Assembly: GCA_003282425.1 (NCBI GenBank)
Contig: QBZF01000004.1
Span: 1-42,096, forward strand
Reading direction: 5' to 3'
From: Prochlorococcus sp. AG-335-A05
GTDB taxonomy: Bacteria; Cyanobacteriota; Cyanobacteriia; PCC-6307; Cyanobiaceae
DNA: 42,096 nt
The first letter of the stretch is position 1; each line of letters begins with the position of its first letter. Under the pieces are notes generated by a model. That model saw only the letters and a list, made by a program, of their open reading frames with translations, searched no databases and was not told the origin of the DNA. Both the position numbers and the translations under genes were made by a program. Below are positions 9,981 through 18,709 of this stretch, one piece after another.

Positions 9981-11525
9981 TTAATTAAGGATTCTTCTCA
10001 ATCCTAAAGAAATAAAACCAAGGAATGTAGCAAACCAAAGTGTTATTAATCTCGTAATTATCACTGCATTCCCTGCAATATCTAAAGGGATTTGTTTAAA
10101 AGATAAAAAACTAAACATTGATAATTCTGTAGTTATCATTCCTCCTGGGAGCATTGACAAACCGCCTATTAGCCCTGAAGTTGTATGAACCAAAGTTGCA
10201 AAAATTATGCTTATATCAAAAAAACCAAGTTCATTTATAATTAACCAAAAACCAATTCCTTCTAATAGCCAAGAAATTATTCCAAGAATTGTTGTAAATA
10301 AAATTAATTTAAAATCATAAAAGTTTTTTAGGCAATTTAAAGACTGATTTGATAAATTCCTAAATTTTTTAGGTAATAATTTTTTAAAAACATAACCAAG
10401 AAACCTTTGAATTCTATATTTAAAATTTAATATCAAAAATATAACTAAAAAAGCAATTAACAAAAATAAAAAAAAGTAATTAATAGAATAAAAATTTTTA
10501 ATATTTAAAAATAATTTCCAATTTATTAAAATTATGATAAATATAGATAATAGATCACTCATTCTCTCATATATAAGAGCCGAAGTAGATTTAAATAAAG
10601 AAATTCCAAATTTTTCATATAGAAAATATGATCTAATAAGTTCTCCAGCTTTTCCTGGAGATGCGGTAAAAGCATAAGAACTCATCCATGATAAAAAGTC
10701 ATCTTTAATTGGTAAAATCAAACCTAACTTCATAAGCAAAATTCGCCACCTAATAAATCTCAAAAAATAGCCGATAAGAACAGCAAATATAGCCTTAAAA
10801 AAAGTTAGGTTTAATAGCCTTATTGTTTCAAATACTTGATTTTGAAGAAAAGTACTTATCATTCCATACGATAAAAAAAGCCCCCCTACTAAAAGTATTA
10901 AATTTTTAAAGGAATAATTTGGGTATGGTACTGGGTAAGAAAAAAAAGATTTGTAATGAGGAATTTCTGCATTATCTAATAATTCTTTATCGCCTTCACT
11001 ATCACCATATGCTTCGTAAATAAGTTTATCTTTTAAAGAATTATTAGCGTTCAAGGCGATAACTTTATTTATTCCTTTTATATTTTTTCCTTGAATAATT
11101 GGAAACCATTTATTATTTATTTTTTTTAATTTTGTAGAAATTAAATCAACCTCAAGATAATTCGCTAATGGAGCAAGCAGCATATCAAATGATGCTGAGC
11201 ATAGAACAACTTTATCTCCCTTTTTTTTATGAAATTCAATTCTATTGAGTGCATTGTTATTTATTCTTTTTTTTAAAATTTGTAAAAACCACTCATTATT
11301 ATTAAAATGATCTTCTCTATTAAATTTTTCACATATCTTAAAATATTTCACAAATTTTTCTTTGATAGACTCATCAGAGATAAATTTAAGTCTCCAAAAA
11401 ATAAAACTTGGCAAAAAATACAAAAAAGAAATTATGGTGCCTCCTGAGGATTGAGAACTAATTGCAGCTAGAAATAATGAATCTCCTCTAATTAAAGTTC
11501 CATCAACGTCAAATACAGCTAACAT
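9981..11525 (-). CDS. HAD phosphatase fused to a flippase-like (LPG_synthase_TM/UPF0104) membrane domain
   Basis: Two-domain protein. Residues 1 to about 200 are a HAD phosphatase: FDVDGTL (5-11), a serine motif VVLCSAS near 106-112, and the acidic motif GDSEGD (174-179). After about residue 208 there are 7-8 hydrophobic segments with ASPGKAGELIR (288-298) and GGLSMLPGGMITTE (about 454-467), typical of the LPG_synthase_TM/UPF0104 flippase-like family. Inferred job: dephosphorylate polyprenyl-phospho-5-phosphoribose made by the UbiA-like neighbour, and help move the finished arabinolipid across the membrane. I start at ATG 11525, one base after the ubiA-like stop; a TTG at 11534 overlapping that stop would add three residues. 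HAD domains fused to UbiA-type enzymes are familiar to me, but this fusion partner is not. Confidence 0.85.
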   Translation of the reverse strand: MLAVFDVDGTLIRGDSLFLAAISSQSSGGTIISFLYFLPSFIFWRLKFISDESIKEKFVKYFKICEKFNREDHFNNNEWFLQILKKRINNNALNRIEFHKKKGDKVVLCSASFDMLLAPLANYLEVDLISTKLKKINNKWFPIIQGKNIKGINKVIALNANNSLKDKLIYEAYGDSEGDKELLDNAEIPHYKSFFSYPVPYPNYSFKNLILLVGGLFLSYGMISTFLQNQVFETIRLLNLTFFKAIFAVLIGYFLRFIRWRILLMKLGLILPIKDDFLSWMSSYAFTASPGKAGELIRSYFLYEKFGISLFKSTSALIYERMSDLLSIFIIILINWKLFLNIKNFYSINYFFLFLLIAFLVIFLILNFKYRIQRFLGYVFKKLLPKKFRNLSNQSLNCLKNFYDFKLILFTTILGIISWLLEGIGFWLIINELGFFDISIIFATLVHTTSGLIGGLSMLPGGMITTELSMFSFLSFKQIPLDIAGNAVIITRLITLWFATFLGFISLGLRRILN

Positions 11526-11526
11526 T

Positions 11527-12435
11527 TTAAGCAAAAAAGTATCCGATTATAAAAGTTGTTGTTATCCAACAAATAATAATTATTTTTATAAACTTATCTT
11601 TAAGAAGAATATCTTCAGGATTCTCAGTTTTTATTGTGAAAATCTTTTCCGAATCTTCAATAGTTTCACTAATAAATTGGTATCTAAATATGCCTATAAG
11701 AACAAAGGGGACCGTTAGTAACATCCATTCAGTAGGTGCGCCATTTAATTTTGGTCCAGATGCCCATAATGAGTAGAAAACAAATGCACTTGATGTGACA
11801 ATATTTTCAAATTTAGTTAGTAAACTTATTGAATAAAATCTCAAAACTCTTCTATTAAATTTCCCAGTTTTTTGAGACCATTTTAATTCTGCTTTTCTTT
11901 TTTCAATTGCTAAAAAGAGTGCTGACAAAGTTACACTTAGCAGAAACCATGGAGAAATATTTAACCCTCCAGCCAAACCTCCAGAGATAGCTCTCAAAAG
12001 AAATCCAGTAGATATACAAAAAATATCTAATAATGGAACCTTTTTAAAAATTAGGCAATAAAATAGTTGTATTAATAAATATGAAGTAAATATTATTAAA
12101 ACTCTTTGATCAAGATTTAAAGCAATAAAAAAACCTGCAGACAGCAAAAATAAAAATAATATTACTGCTTGTTTAATAGAAACATGGCCAGATGCTATTG
12201 CCCTTTTACTTTTTTTTGGATGATTTCTATCAGATTCAATATCTAATAAATCATTTATTAAATATATTGATGAAGAAATAGAACAAAATCCAACAAAAGT
12301 TAAAGTAGCAGCTAACCAAACTTCTCTATTATCAGAATAACTAAAAAGTGGCGCAGAAAAAACTAAAAGATTTTTTGTCCATTGTTTTGGTCTGAGTGCA
12401 GATATTAAGTAAAGAATAGACATTTTCAACTTCAT
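11527..12435 (-). CDS. UbiA-family polyprenyl-phosphate 5-phosphoribosyltransferase (DPPR synthase-like)
   Basis: Integral membrane prenyltransferase, expected to transfer 5-phosphoribose from PRPP to polyprenyl phosphate. 302 residues, the same length as mycobacterial Rv3806c (UbiA). LRPKQWTKNLLVFSAPL (14-30) is typical of this subgroup. The first acidic motif is NDLLDIESDRNHPKK (61-75), where NDxxDxxxDxxHPxK separates these enzymes from quinone-pathway UbiA. The second motif YCLIFKKVPLLD ends at D137. Eight to nine hydrophobic segments follow. As first gene of the - strand run 12435-5586 it starts the arabinolipid pathway. An aromatic prenyltransferase role is unlikely given the dprE1/dprE2 neighbours. 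Confidence 0.87.
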   Translation of the reverse strand: MKLKMSILYLISALRPKQWTKNLLVFSAPLFSYSDNREVWLAATLTFVGFCSISSSIYLINDLLDIESDRNHPKKSKRAIASGHVSIKQAVILFLFLLSAGFFIALNLDQRVLIIFTSYLLIQLFYCLIFKKVPLLDIFCISTGFLLRAISGGLAGGLNISPWFLLSVTLSALFLAIEKRKAELKWSQKTGKFNRRVLRFYSISLLTKFENIVTSSAFVFYSLWASGPKLNGAPTEWMLLTVPFVLIGIFRYQFISETIEDSEKIFTIKTENPEDILLKDKFIKIIIICWITTTFIIGYFFA

Positions 12436-12582
12436 AAATGCTTATCAAATTAATTCTTTGAAAAAATGTATCTTAAAAAAAATATATTGAATCTAATGAT
12501 CAGTTTATAGTATTATATGATTTATAAGATCATCAATCTCTTTTTAAAAGAATAAAAAGCCAGTAGATATGAAATAAATCGG
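12436..12582. promoter_or_regulatory. divergent intergenic region with candidate promoter and inverted repeat
   Basis: This 147-base gap separates two divergent runs, so it must hold promoters in both directions. For the + strand a TTGAAT (12487-12492) lies 18 bases before TATTAT (12511-12516), a plausible -35/-10 pair ahead of the export gene start at 12583. ATGATC (12496-12501) and GATCAT (12528-12533) form an inverted repeat around this -10, and TTTATA occurs twice between them (12504-12509 and 12521-12526). Regulator binding is speculative. Confidence 0.35.
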
Positions 12583-13722
12583 ATGAAATTTAATAACTTT
12601 AAAAAATTTCTTTTATTTGTAACTATATTTTCTTTAAATCAATCATTTTATGCTGGTTCAACTCAAAATTTAGAATCTGAAAAAGTTTTTGTGCCAGAGA
12701 AAACACTTCCCAGAGACTTAGATAAAAAAATTGGAGAAGACTACTTACTTGGACCTGGAGACGCAATACTTATAAAAGTATTTGGACTTCCTGAATTAAG
12801 TGGGGAATTTGGCATAGGTCCTGATGGAATGCTTTATCTACCTCAGATCGATGGGTTTTTTGTCAACTTCGTTTCAATGCAAGAGTTAAAGTACCTAATA
12901 GTTGAAAAATATAAAAAAATATTAATGGATCCCAATATTAACCTTCAATTAGCAAAAGTTAGGCCCGTTAGAGTTTTTCTTAAGGGAGAAGTTAAGTTTC
13001 CTGGTTTTTATAACTTATCTATAGGTGGCCAGAACTTCACTATAAATTCTATGGAAGGTCAATCTAAAAAGGGCTCAGAAAACACTGTTGTAAATTCAAT
13101 GTCAACAAATAATTTATTTTTTCCTACCATATTTGATGCCTTAAAAATGGCAAAAGGTATTACCCCTTATTCTGATTTGTCAAAAATAACTGTAGTAAGG
13201 AATAATTCATTTTCTAATGGTGGTGGAAAGATTCAAACGCAATTAAACTTTCTTAGTTTGTTCGTTAATGGAGATCAGTCGCAAAATATAAGATTGTTTG
13301 ATGGTGATACAATAATTGTTGCAAGAAGTGATAAAACTTTGAAAGAACAATTTCTAGAAATAAATAAAACTAACATTAACCCACTAAGTATTAGTATATT
13401 TGTAAGTGGAAAAGTTAAAATTCCTGGCTTCCAAACTATCCCAAGAGGTTCTGGGCTAAATCAAGCTATTGCGATGTCTGGAGGAAAAGATTTAGTTAGT
13501 GGAAAAATTGAGTTTATAAGATTTTTGCGAAATGGTGATATAGATAAAAGGGTTATTGCTTATAATAAAAATTCATCTTTGGATTCCTTTTCAAATCCCA
13601 TTCTCGAAGATGGAGATATAATTAACGTTAATGATTCTTTATTTGGAGCATCAACAGAAGTATTAAACAAAGTACTACAGCCTTTATCACCAATATTAAT
13701 TATAAGAGGAATATTGGACTAA
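12583..13722 (+). CDS. Wza-like polysaccharide export protein (Poly_export/SLBB)
   Basis: Outer-membrane polysaccharide export (OPX) protein. 379 residues. An N-terminal signal peptide (basic start MKFNNFKKF, then a hydrophobic core ending near YAGS) has no lipobox cysteine, so unlike E. coli Wza it is probably not a lipoprotein. The Poly_export domain begins DYLLGPGDAILIKVFGLPEL, followed by PDGMLYLPQIDG. Two SLBB-like segments start at VRVFLKGEVKFPGFY and SIFVSGKVKIPGF. It is translationally adjacent (1-base gap) to the chain-length gene, the usual OPX-PCP pair. A divergent promoter region lies upstream. Confidence 0.92.
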   Translation: MKFNNFKKFLLFVTIFSLNQSFYAGSTQNLESEKVFVPEKTLPRDLDKKIGEDYLLGPGDAILIKVFGLPELSGEFGIGPDGMLYLPQIDGFFVNFVSMQELKYLIVEKYKKILMDPNINLQLAKVRPVRVFLKGEVKFPGFYNLSIGGQNFTINSMEGQSKKGSENTVVNSMSTNNLFFPTIFDALKMAKGITPYSDLSKITVVRNNSFSNGGGKIQTQLNFLSLFVNGDQSQNIRLFDGDTIIVARSDKTLKEQFLEINKTNINPLSISIFVSGKVKIPGFQTIPRGSGLNQAIAMSGGKDLVSGKIEFIRFLRNGDIDKRVIAYNKNSSLDSFSNPILEDGDIINVNDSLFGASTEVLNKVLQPLSPILIIRGILD

Positions 13723-13723
13723 A

Positions 13724-15253
13724 ATGAAAGACTTTGAAGAGAAAAAGATTTTAGATTCTTATTTAAATAATGATGAGCTTGATCTTTCGGACATAGTTAA
13801 TTTTTTCAAAAGAAATTTAAAATTTATTTCAATAATTACTTTATTTTCATTATCGTTTGGAGTAATTTACTCCCTTAGAATCAAACCTACTTGGCAGGGA
13901 GAATTTCAAATAGTTCTTCAAAATGAAGAACCACCTACACCAAGCATATCTAGTAAATTAGGAGATAACAATTTCCCCGGGATAGCTTCTATTAAAAGTG
14001 GAGCAAAAACTGAAGTCGAGATCCTAAAAAGCCCATTTGTAATGAAGCCAGTTTTCAACTTATTTAAAGAACTAAATACGGATGAGAAAAACAAATTGAG
14101 GAAATTGTCTTATAAAAAATGGATCAAAAAAAATTTCAATATTGAACTTATTAAAGATACTCAAGTTTTAAACGTAAAATATAAGGATCAAAAAAAATCG
14201 AGTATCATCCCTATTTTGAATTTAGTATCAACAGAATATCAAAGTTATTCAGATAGAGATAGAAATATAGGACTATCAAACAGTATCAATTATGTAGAAG
14301 TGCAAATTAAAGAAAAAAAAGAAGAAATGAAAAAATCATTTTTTGCATTGAGAGAATTTTCAATTAAAAATAATATTGGTGATTTTGATGGAATGATTCC
14401 TAAGAACTCCATAACCAATTCAGAAGGGGAAAAAGGAACTAACTCTGTAAGATCTAACTCATCACTAAGATACACTAGTCAATTTAAAATGTTGGAGGGA
14501 TTAGAAACTAAACTGATTGAAAAATCTGCACTATATAAAAATGATTCTGATGTAATTAAACTTCTTAAAATAAAAATAAACAGTTTAAAAGAATCATTAA
14601 AGAGACCTAAAGAAATCTTAATAAAATATAGAGAACTTGAAAGAGAAGCAATTTTAAATGAAAATGCTTTAAGTCAACTTGAAGGCCAACTCACTTTTTT
14701 GAATATTGAAAAATTCAAAAAATCTCAACCTTGGACATTAATTTCAATCCCAAATTTAAACGATACACAAGTTGCTCCCAAAAAAAAATCTATCGTAGGT
14801 TTCTGGGGTTTTGCTAGTTTAATCTTAACTTCTATATTCTTTTTATTGCTGGAAGGGAAAAAAGGAATTATTTTTTCAGAGAAAAAACTTGTAAAAATTA
14901 TCCCGTTTAAATTGATGAAATCTATTGATATCAAAAATGGGGTTTTTAATTTTGATGATTTAGAGATATTAACTAAAGTCTGTTTTAATGATAAAAAAGC
15001 AAAATATAAATTAATAAATTTAGAAAATTCAAAAAATCTATCCAACTTACTTTTAGACCAATTAATTGAAAAATCTAAAAATAGTAATATTTCTGTATTA
15101 AATAAAGTATGTGATTTAACAAATGATAATAAAAATTATCTGATTATTGAAGAAGGAAAAATTACATTCAAAGAAATTTCAAAATTTATACAGGACATCA
15201 ACCTTATTAATTTGAAAATTATTGGATGGTTTTATATTAAAAAATCGGTTTAA
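13724..15253 (+). CDS. chain-length determinant / polysaccharide co-polymerase (Wzz/GumC type) with non-kinase tail
   Basis: Inner-membrane co-polymerase setting polymer length with the Wza-like neighbour. 509 residues. A Wzz domain starts at DLSDIVNFFKRNLKF with one membrane helix at about 35-52. A long periplasmic, partly coiled-coil region is followed by the family-typical QPWTLISIPNLNDTQVAPKK and a second helix (FWGFASLILTSIFFLLL, about 360-377). The picocyanobacterial-looking LKSPFVMKPVF segment is present. The last 130 or so cytoplasmic residues have no Walker A or B motif and no tyrosine cluster, but the end (EEGKITFKEISKFI, then LKIIGWFYI) resembles the end of BY-kinase domains. It may be a degenerate kinase tail. 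No separate BY-kinase gene is in the window. Confidence 0.88.
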   Translation: MKDFEEKKILDSYLNNDELDLSDIVNFFKRNLKFISIITLFSLSFGVIYSLRIKPTWQGEFQIVLQNEEPPTPSISSKLGDNNFPGIASIKSGAKTEVEILKSPFVMKPVFNLFKELNTDEKNKLRKLSYKKWIKKNFNIELIKDTQVLNVKYKDQKKSSIIPILNLVSTEYQSYSDRDRNIGLSNSINYVEVQIKEKKEEMKKSFFALREFSIKNNIGDFDGMIPKNSITNSEGEKGTNSVRSNSSLRYTSQFKMLEGLETKLIEKSALYKNDSDVIKLLKIKINSLKESLKRPKEILIKYRELEREAILNENALSQLEGQLTFLNIEKFKKSQPWTLISIPNLNDTQVAPKKKSIVGFWGFASLILTSIFFLLLEGKKGIIFSEKKLVKIIPFKLMKSIDIKNGVFNFDDLEILTKVCFNDKKAKYKLINLENSKNLSNLLLDQLIEKSKNSNISVLNKVCDLTNDNKNYLIIEEGKITFKEISKFIQDINLINLKIIGWFYIKKSV

Positions 15254-15259
15254 ATTCAT

Positions 15260-16135
15260 ATGAGCATCAAAAGGAAAGGCATAATATTGGCAGGTGGTAA
15301 TGGCTCAAGATTATATCCAATAACAAAAGGAGTTAGTAAACAACTTCTACCAGTTTATGATAAACCAATGATTTATTATCCAATTTGCACATTAATGCAG
15401 GCTGGAATAAGAGAGATATTGATAATAACAAATGAAAAAAACTTGGAAGCTTTCCAAAGATTATTAAGAGATGGGTCGCAATGGGCAATAGATATTCAAT
15501 ATAAAATTCAGAAGAGTCCAGATGGCCTAGCGCAATCTTTTATTTTGGGTTCAAAATTTATTAAAAATGATCCAACATGTCTAATTTTGGGAGATAACCT
15601 TTTTTATGGTTTTGAAAATAATAGTAAGCTTGATAAAGCTATGAAAAAAACAAAAGGTGGTACTATCTTTGCATACCAGGTTAGAGATCCTGAGAGATAT
15701 GGAGTAGTTGAATTTAATGATAAAAACCAAGTTATTAGTATCCAAGAAAAACCTTTATTTCCATTGAGCAAATACGCTGTAACAGGCCTCTATTTTTATG
15801 ATAATGATGTTGTTGAAATCGCAAAAGAAGTTAAGCCTTCAAAGAGAGGAGAATTAGAAATAACAAGCATAAATCAAATATATTTATCAAAAAATCTTTT
15901 AGGGGTTGAATTAATGAATCAAGGTATGGCTTGGTTGGATACTGGTACTTTTGATTCTCTTTTTGAAGCCTCAGCATTTATCCATACTTTAGAGAAAAGG
16001 CAAGGAATAAAAGTCGGATCTCCTGAAGAAGTCTCCTGGAGAAAAGGGTGGATAAGTTCCGAAAAATTGCAAAATCTAGCTTCATTAGAAAGTAAAAGTG
16101 GTTATGGATCTTATTTAAATAATCTGCTTTCTTGA
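15260..16135 (+). CDS. rmlA: glucose-1-phosphate thymidylyltransferase
   Basis: Forms dTDP-glucose from dTTP and glucose-1-phosphate, the first step to dTDP-L-rhamnose. 291 residues, standard. Signature GIILAGGNGSRLYPITKGVS is near residues 7-26, then KQLLPVYDKPMIYYP. DNLFYG is the metal-binding region, and EKP and AWLDTGTFDSL are typical of RmlA. It begins 6 bases after the chain-length gene, and its stop lies 14 bases before the rmlC ATG. Gene order is rmlA-C-D-B. Confidence 0.97.
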   Translation: MSIKRKGIILAGGNGSRLYPITKGVSKQLLPVYDKPMIYYPICTLMQAGIREILIITNEKNLEAFQRLLRDGSQWAIDIQYKIQKSPDGLAQSFILGSKFIKNDPTCLILGDNLFYGFENNSKLDKAMKKTKGGTIFAYQVRDPERYGVVEFNDKNQVISIQEKPLFPLSKYAVTGLYFYDNDVVEIAKEVKPSKRGELEITSINQIYLSKNLLGVELMNQGMAWLDTGTFDSLFEASAFIHTLEKRQGIKVGSPEEVSWRKGWISSEKLQNLASLESKSGYGSYLNNLLS

Positions 16136-16149
16136 AATTAAGTGAAAAT

Positions 16150-16719
16150 ATGAAATTAGATAAATTAAAAACAAATAAAGGTAAATTCTTTGATGATGTA
16201 ATAATTATAAAACCAGACATCTTTAAGGATAATAGAGGGTTCTTCTACGAGAGCTGGAATAAAAATATTTTCAATTCAAAAATAAGGAAAATTGATTTTT
16301 GCCAAGAAAATCATTCTTTTTCAAAAAAAAATGTTTTGAGGGGGCTTCATTTTCAAACAAAACCTCATGCACAATTAAAGTTTGTAGAGTGTATATCTGG
16401 AACTATATTTGATGTTGTTGTTGATCTTCGAAAAAAAAGTTCCACTTTCCTACATTGGGGGGGTATAAAACTATCTGAAGAAAACAATACTCAAATTCTC
16501 ATTCCTGAAGGATATGCTCACGGCTTCTATACTCTAAGCGATGAGGCACATTTAATTTATAAAGTAAATAATTATTGGAATAAAGAATCTGAACGAACAA
16601 TAATCTGGAACGACATAAGCCTATCAATTAACTGGAGAATAAATAATAAGCCTTTATTATCTAGAAAAGACGCTATTGGTAAGACGATTAAAAATTTACC
16701 TCAAAGTGAGTTTTTCTAA
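16150..16719 (+). CDS. rmlC: dTDP-4-dehydrorhamnose 3,5-epimerase
   Basis: Epimerises dTDP-4-keto-6-deoxy-glucose at C3 and C5. Cupin fold with DNRGFFYESW, the catalytic-histidine motif LRGLHFQ, DVVVDLRK, and IPEGYAHGFYTLSDEAHLIYKV carrying the usual substrate-contact residues. With the ATG at 16150 it has 189 residues, close to the normal RmlC length. A TTG at 16132, overlapping the rmlA stop, would add six residues, but it has no better ribosome binding site. The stop shares a base with the rmlD start (TAATG), so the pair is coupled. Confidence 0.95.
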   Translation: MKLDKLKTNKGKFFDDVIIIKPDIFKDNRGFFYESWNKNIFNSKIRKIDFCQENHSFSKKNVLRGLHFQTKPHAQLKFVECISGTIFDVVVDLRKKSSTFLHWGGIKLSEENNTQILIPEGYAHGFYTLSDEAHLIYKVNNYWNKESERTIIWNDISLSINWRINNKPLLSRKDAIGKTIKNLPQSEFF

Positions 16720-17642
16720 TGAAAATATTAATTACTGGCGCTGAGGGGCAACTTGGTAAAAATTTAATTTATAAAAAGCCAATTTATATAAATGATAAAA
16801 ATTTAAAGATTATTCAAGCCTCAAAAAAAGATTTAGATCTATCTAATGAATTTTCTTGTAAAGAGTTTATTTTAAAAAATAAACCTGACTGGATAATAAA
16901 TTGCGGCGCATATACTAATGTTGATAATGCTGAAAACAAAAAAGAACTTGCTAATTTGATCAATGGTAAAGGTCCTTATTTCCTTGCTAAATATCTTTCA
17001 TATTATGGTGGTAAATTATTACACATAAGTTCTGACTTTGTTTTTGATGGAAATAGTAATGAAGCTTATGAAATTTCTCAGCCAATAAATCCAATAAATG
17101 CTTACGGCAAAAGTAAGGGTTTGGCAGAAGAATTATTATTAAGTGATAATACTTACAAAAATATTCATATAATTAGAACTAGTTGGTTAATTAGTAATGT
17201 AGGTAATAATTTTTTAATAAAAATCCTAGAGTTAATTTCAGAAAAAGATGTTTTAAATGTAGTTAATGATCAGATAGGGTGCATAACTTCAGCCACAAAT
17301 TTAGCTGAAATATGTTGGAAATTAATTAAATTAGATAATAATGGGATTAAAATACCGAACATTTTACACTTTTCAGATTCTGGCATTTGTACTTGGTTTG
17401 ATGTAGCAAGTACAATTTATGAATTTATAAATGAAAAGGGTATTTTAAAAAAAAATATAGAGATCATACCAGTAAAATCAAATTTTTTTAATCTCCCAGC
17501 TAAAAGACCAAAATTCTCTCTTTTAAACTCTCAGGAAACATATAAAATTTTAAATTTCACTCCGACTCATTGGAGAAAATCAATCAATCTTTTGCTAGAT
17601 TCTCTAGATAAAAATATACTTACCAAATTAAAAGATCAATGA
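16719..17642 (+). CDS. rmlD: dTDP-4-dehydrorhamnose reductase
   Basis: Reduces dTDP-4-keto-rhamnose to dTDP-L-rhamnose with NADPH. 307 residues. ILITGAEGQLGKNL opens the Rossmann fold, WIINCGAYTNVDNAE is the family signature, SSDFVFDG carries the catalytic serine/threonine region, and YGKSKGLAEE gives YxxxK. HIIRTSWLIS and CTWFDVA are RmlD-typical. It begins inside the rmlC stop (one shared base), and its own TGA overlaps the rmlB start (ATGA). Confidence 0.96.
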   Translation: MKILITGAEGQLGKNLIYKKPIYINDKNLKIIQASKKDLDLSNEFSCKEFILKNKPDWIINCGAYTNVDNAENKKELANLINGKGPYFLAKYLSYYGGKLLHISSDFVFDGNSNEAYEISQPINPINAYGKSKGLAEELLLSDNTYKNIHIIRTSWLISNVGNNFLIKILELISEKDVLNVVNDQIGCITSATNLAEICWKLIKLDNNGIKIPNILHFSDSGICTWFDVASTIYEFINEKGILKKNIEIIPVKSNFFNLPAKRPKFSLLNSQETYKILNFTPTHWRKSINLLLDSLDKNILTKLKDQ

Positions 17643-18709
17643 ATAATTTTAAAAAGATTTTAGTTACGGGAGGTTATGGTTTTATTGGCAGCGCACTCAT
17701 AAGAAAATTATTAATAAATACAAAAGCAGATATTTTTAATTTAGATAAATTTGGTTTAGTAAGTGATGATCAAAGTGTATTAAATATCGTAGAACAAAAT
17801 AAAGTTTTTAGAAATAGATACAACTTTTTTAAAGTAGATATATGCGAATTTAAATTACTAAAATCTATTATTGAAGATATTAAACCAGATCTTATTTTTC
17901 ATTTAGCCGCCGAGAGTCATGTTGATAGGTCCATAAATAATCCATCTCAATTTGTACAAAGCAATATAGTAGGAACTTACAATCTTATTGAAATTACAAG
18001 GAATTACTTAAGTAAAAGAAATATTGATTATTTTAAACTGTTACATATAAGCACTGATGAAGTATTCGGTTCTCTTGGAGATTTAGGTAAATTTAGTGAA
18101 TCAACTCCCTATGATCCTAAATCTCCCTACTCTGCAACCAAGGCATCCAGTGATCATCTTGTAAGAGCATGGCGAAATACCTATAACTTGCCTTTTATTG
18201 TTACCAATTGCAGTAATAATTTTGGAGAATGGCAATTTCCTGAGAAATTAATTCCGCTCTCAATTCAAAAAATTATTAATGGCGAAAAAATACCCATATA
18301 TGGTAATGGCTTACAAATTAGAGACTGGTTATATGTTGAAGATCATGTGGATGCGTTATTAACGATTTCAGAGAAGGGTAAAATTAATGAAGATTATTGT
18401 ATAGGAGGCAATTGTGAAATTAAAAATATTGAACTTATAAAAAAAATTTCTGATACTATAAATCAAAATTCGAATTATAAGCACTCATTTGCAAATACCA
18501 TAAAATATGTAGAAGATAGACCAGGCCATGATACTAGATACGCTATTGACTTTACAAAGATAAAAAAAGAAATTGGTTGGGAACCTAGTCAAAAATTCAC
18601 CCTAGCACTAGGAAAAACTGTTGAATGGTATCTAAACAATCAAGATTGGAGTAAAAGAGTTTTGCAAAAAGCAAACTATGGGACACAAAGAATTGGATTA
18701 TTAGATTAG
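17639..18709 (+). CDS. rmlB: dTDP-glucose 4,6-dehydratase
   Basis: Converts dTDP-glucose to dTDP-4-keto-6-deoxy-glucose. 356 residues. VTGGYGFIGSALIRKLL is near the N-terminus, then AAESHVDRSI. The catalytic triplet is STDEVFGS, and YxxxK lies in SPYSATKASSDHLVRAW. NCSNNFGEWQFPEKLIP and EDRPGHDTRYAID are diagnostic of RmlB. Its 3' end overlaps the convergent 4,6-dehydratase gene by four bases, so both messages must end inside the opposing gene. Confidence 0.97.
   Translation: MNNFKKILVTGGYGFIGSALIRKLLINTKADIFNLDKFGLVSDDQSVLNIVEQNKVFRNRYNFFKVDICEFKLLKSIIEDIKPDLIFHLAAESHVDRSINNPSQFVQSNIVGTYNLIEITRNYLSKRNIDYFKLLHISTDEVFGSLGDLGKFSESTPYDPKSPYSATKASSDHLVRAWRNTYNLPFIVTNCSNNFGEWQFPEKLIPLSIQKIINGEKIPIYGNGLQIRDWLYVEDHVDALLTISEKGKINEDYCIGGNCEIKNIELIKKISDTINQNSNYKHSFANTIKYVEDRPGHDTRYAIDFTKIKKEIGWEPSQKFTLALGKTVEWYLNNQDWSKRVLQKANYGTQRIGLLD

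Noticed and set aside
11527-12435. 4-hydroxybenzoate or chlorophyll-type UbiA prenyltransferase
   Set aside because: The NDxxDxxxDxxHPxK motif, the 302-residue length and the dprE1/dprE2 neighbours fit phosphoribosyl-lipid synthase better.
14725-15045. 106-codon open frame on the - strand
   Set aside because: Antisense to the chain-length determinant gene; its low-complexity composition is what the complement of this AT-rich coding DNA would give.
13724-15253. Active BY-kinase (Wzc type) domain
   Set aside because: No Walker A, A' or B motif and no C-terminal tyrosine cluster are present; the tail is too short.
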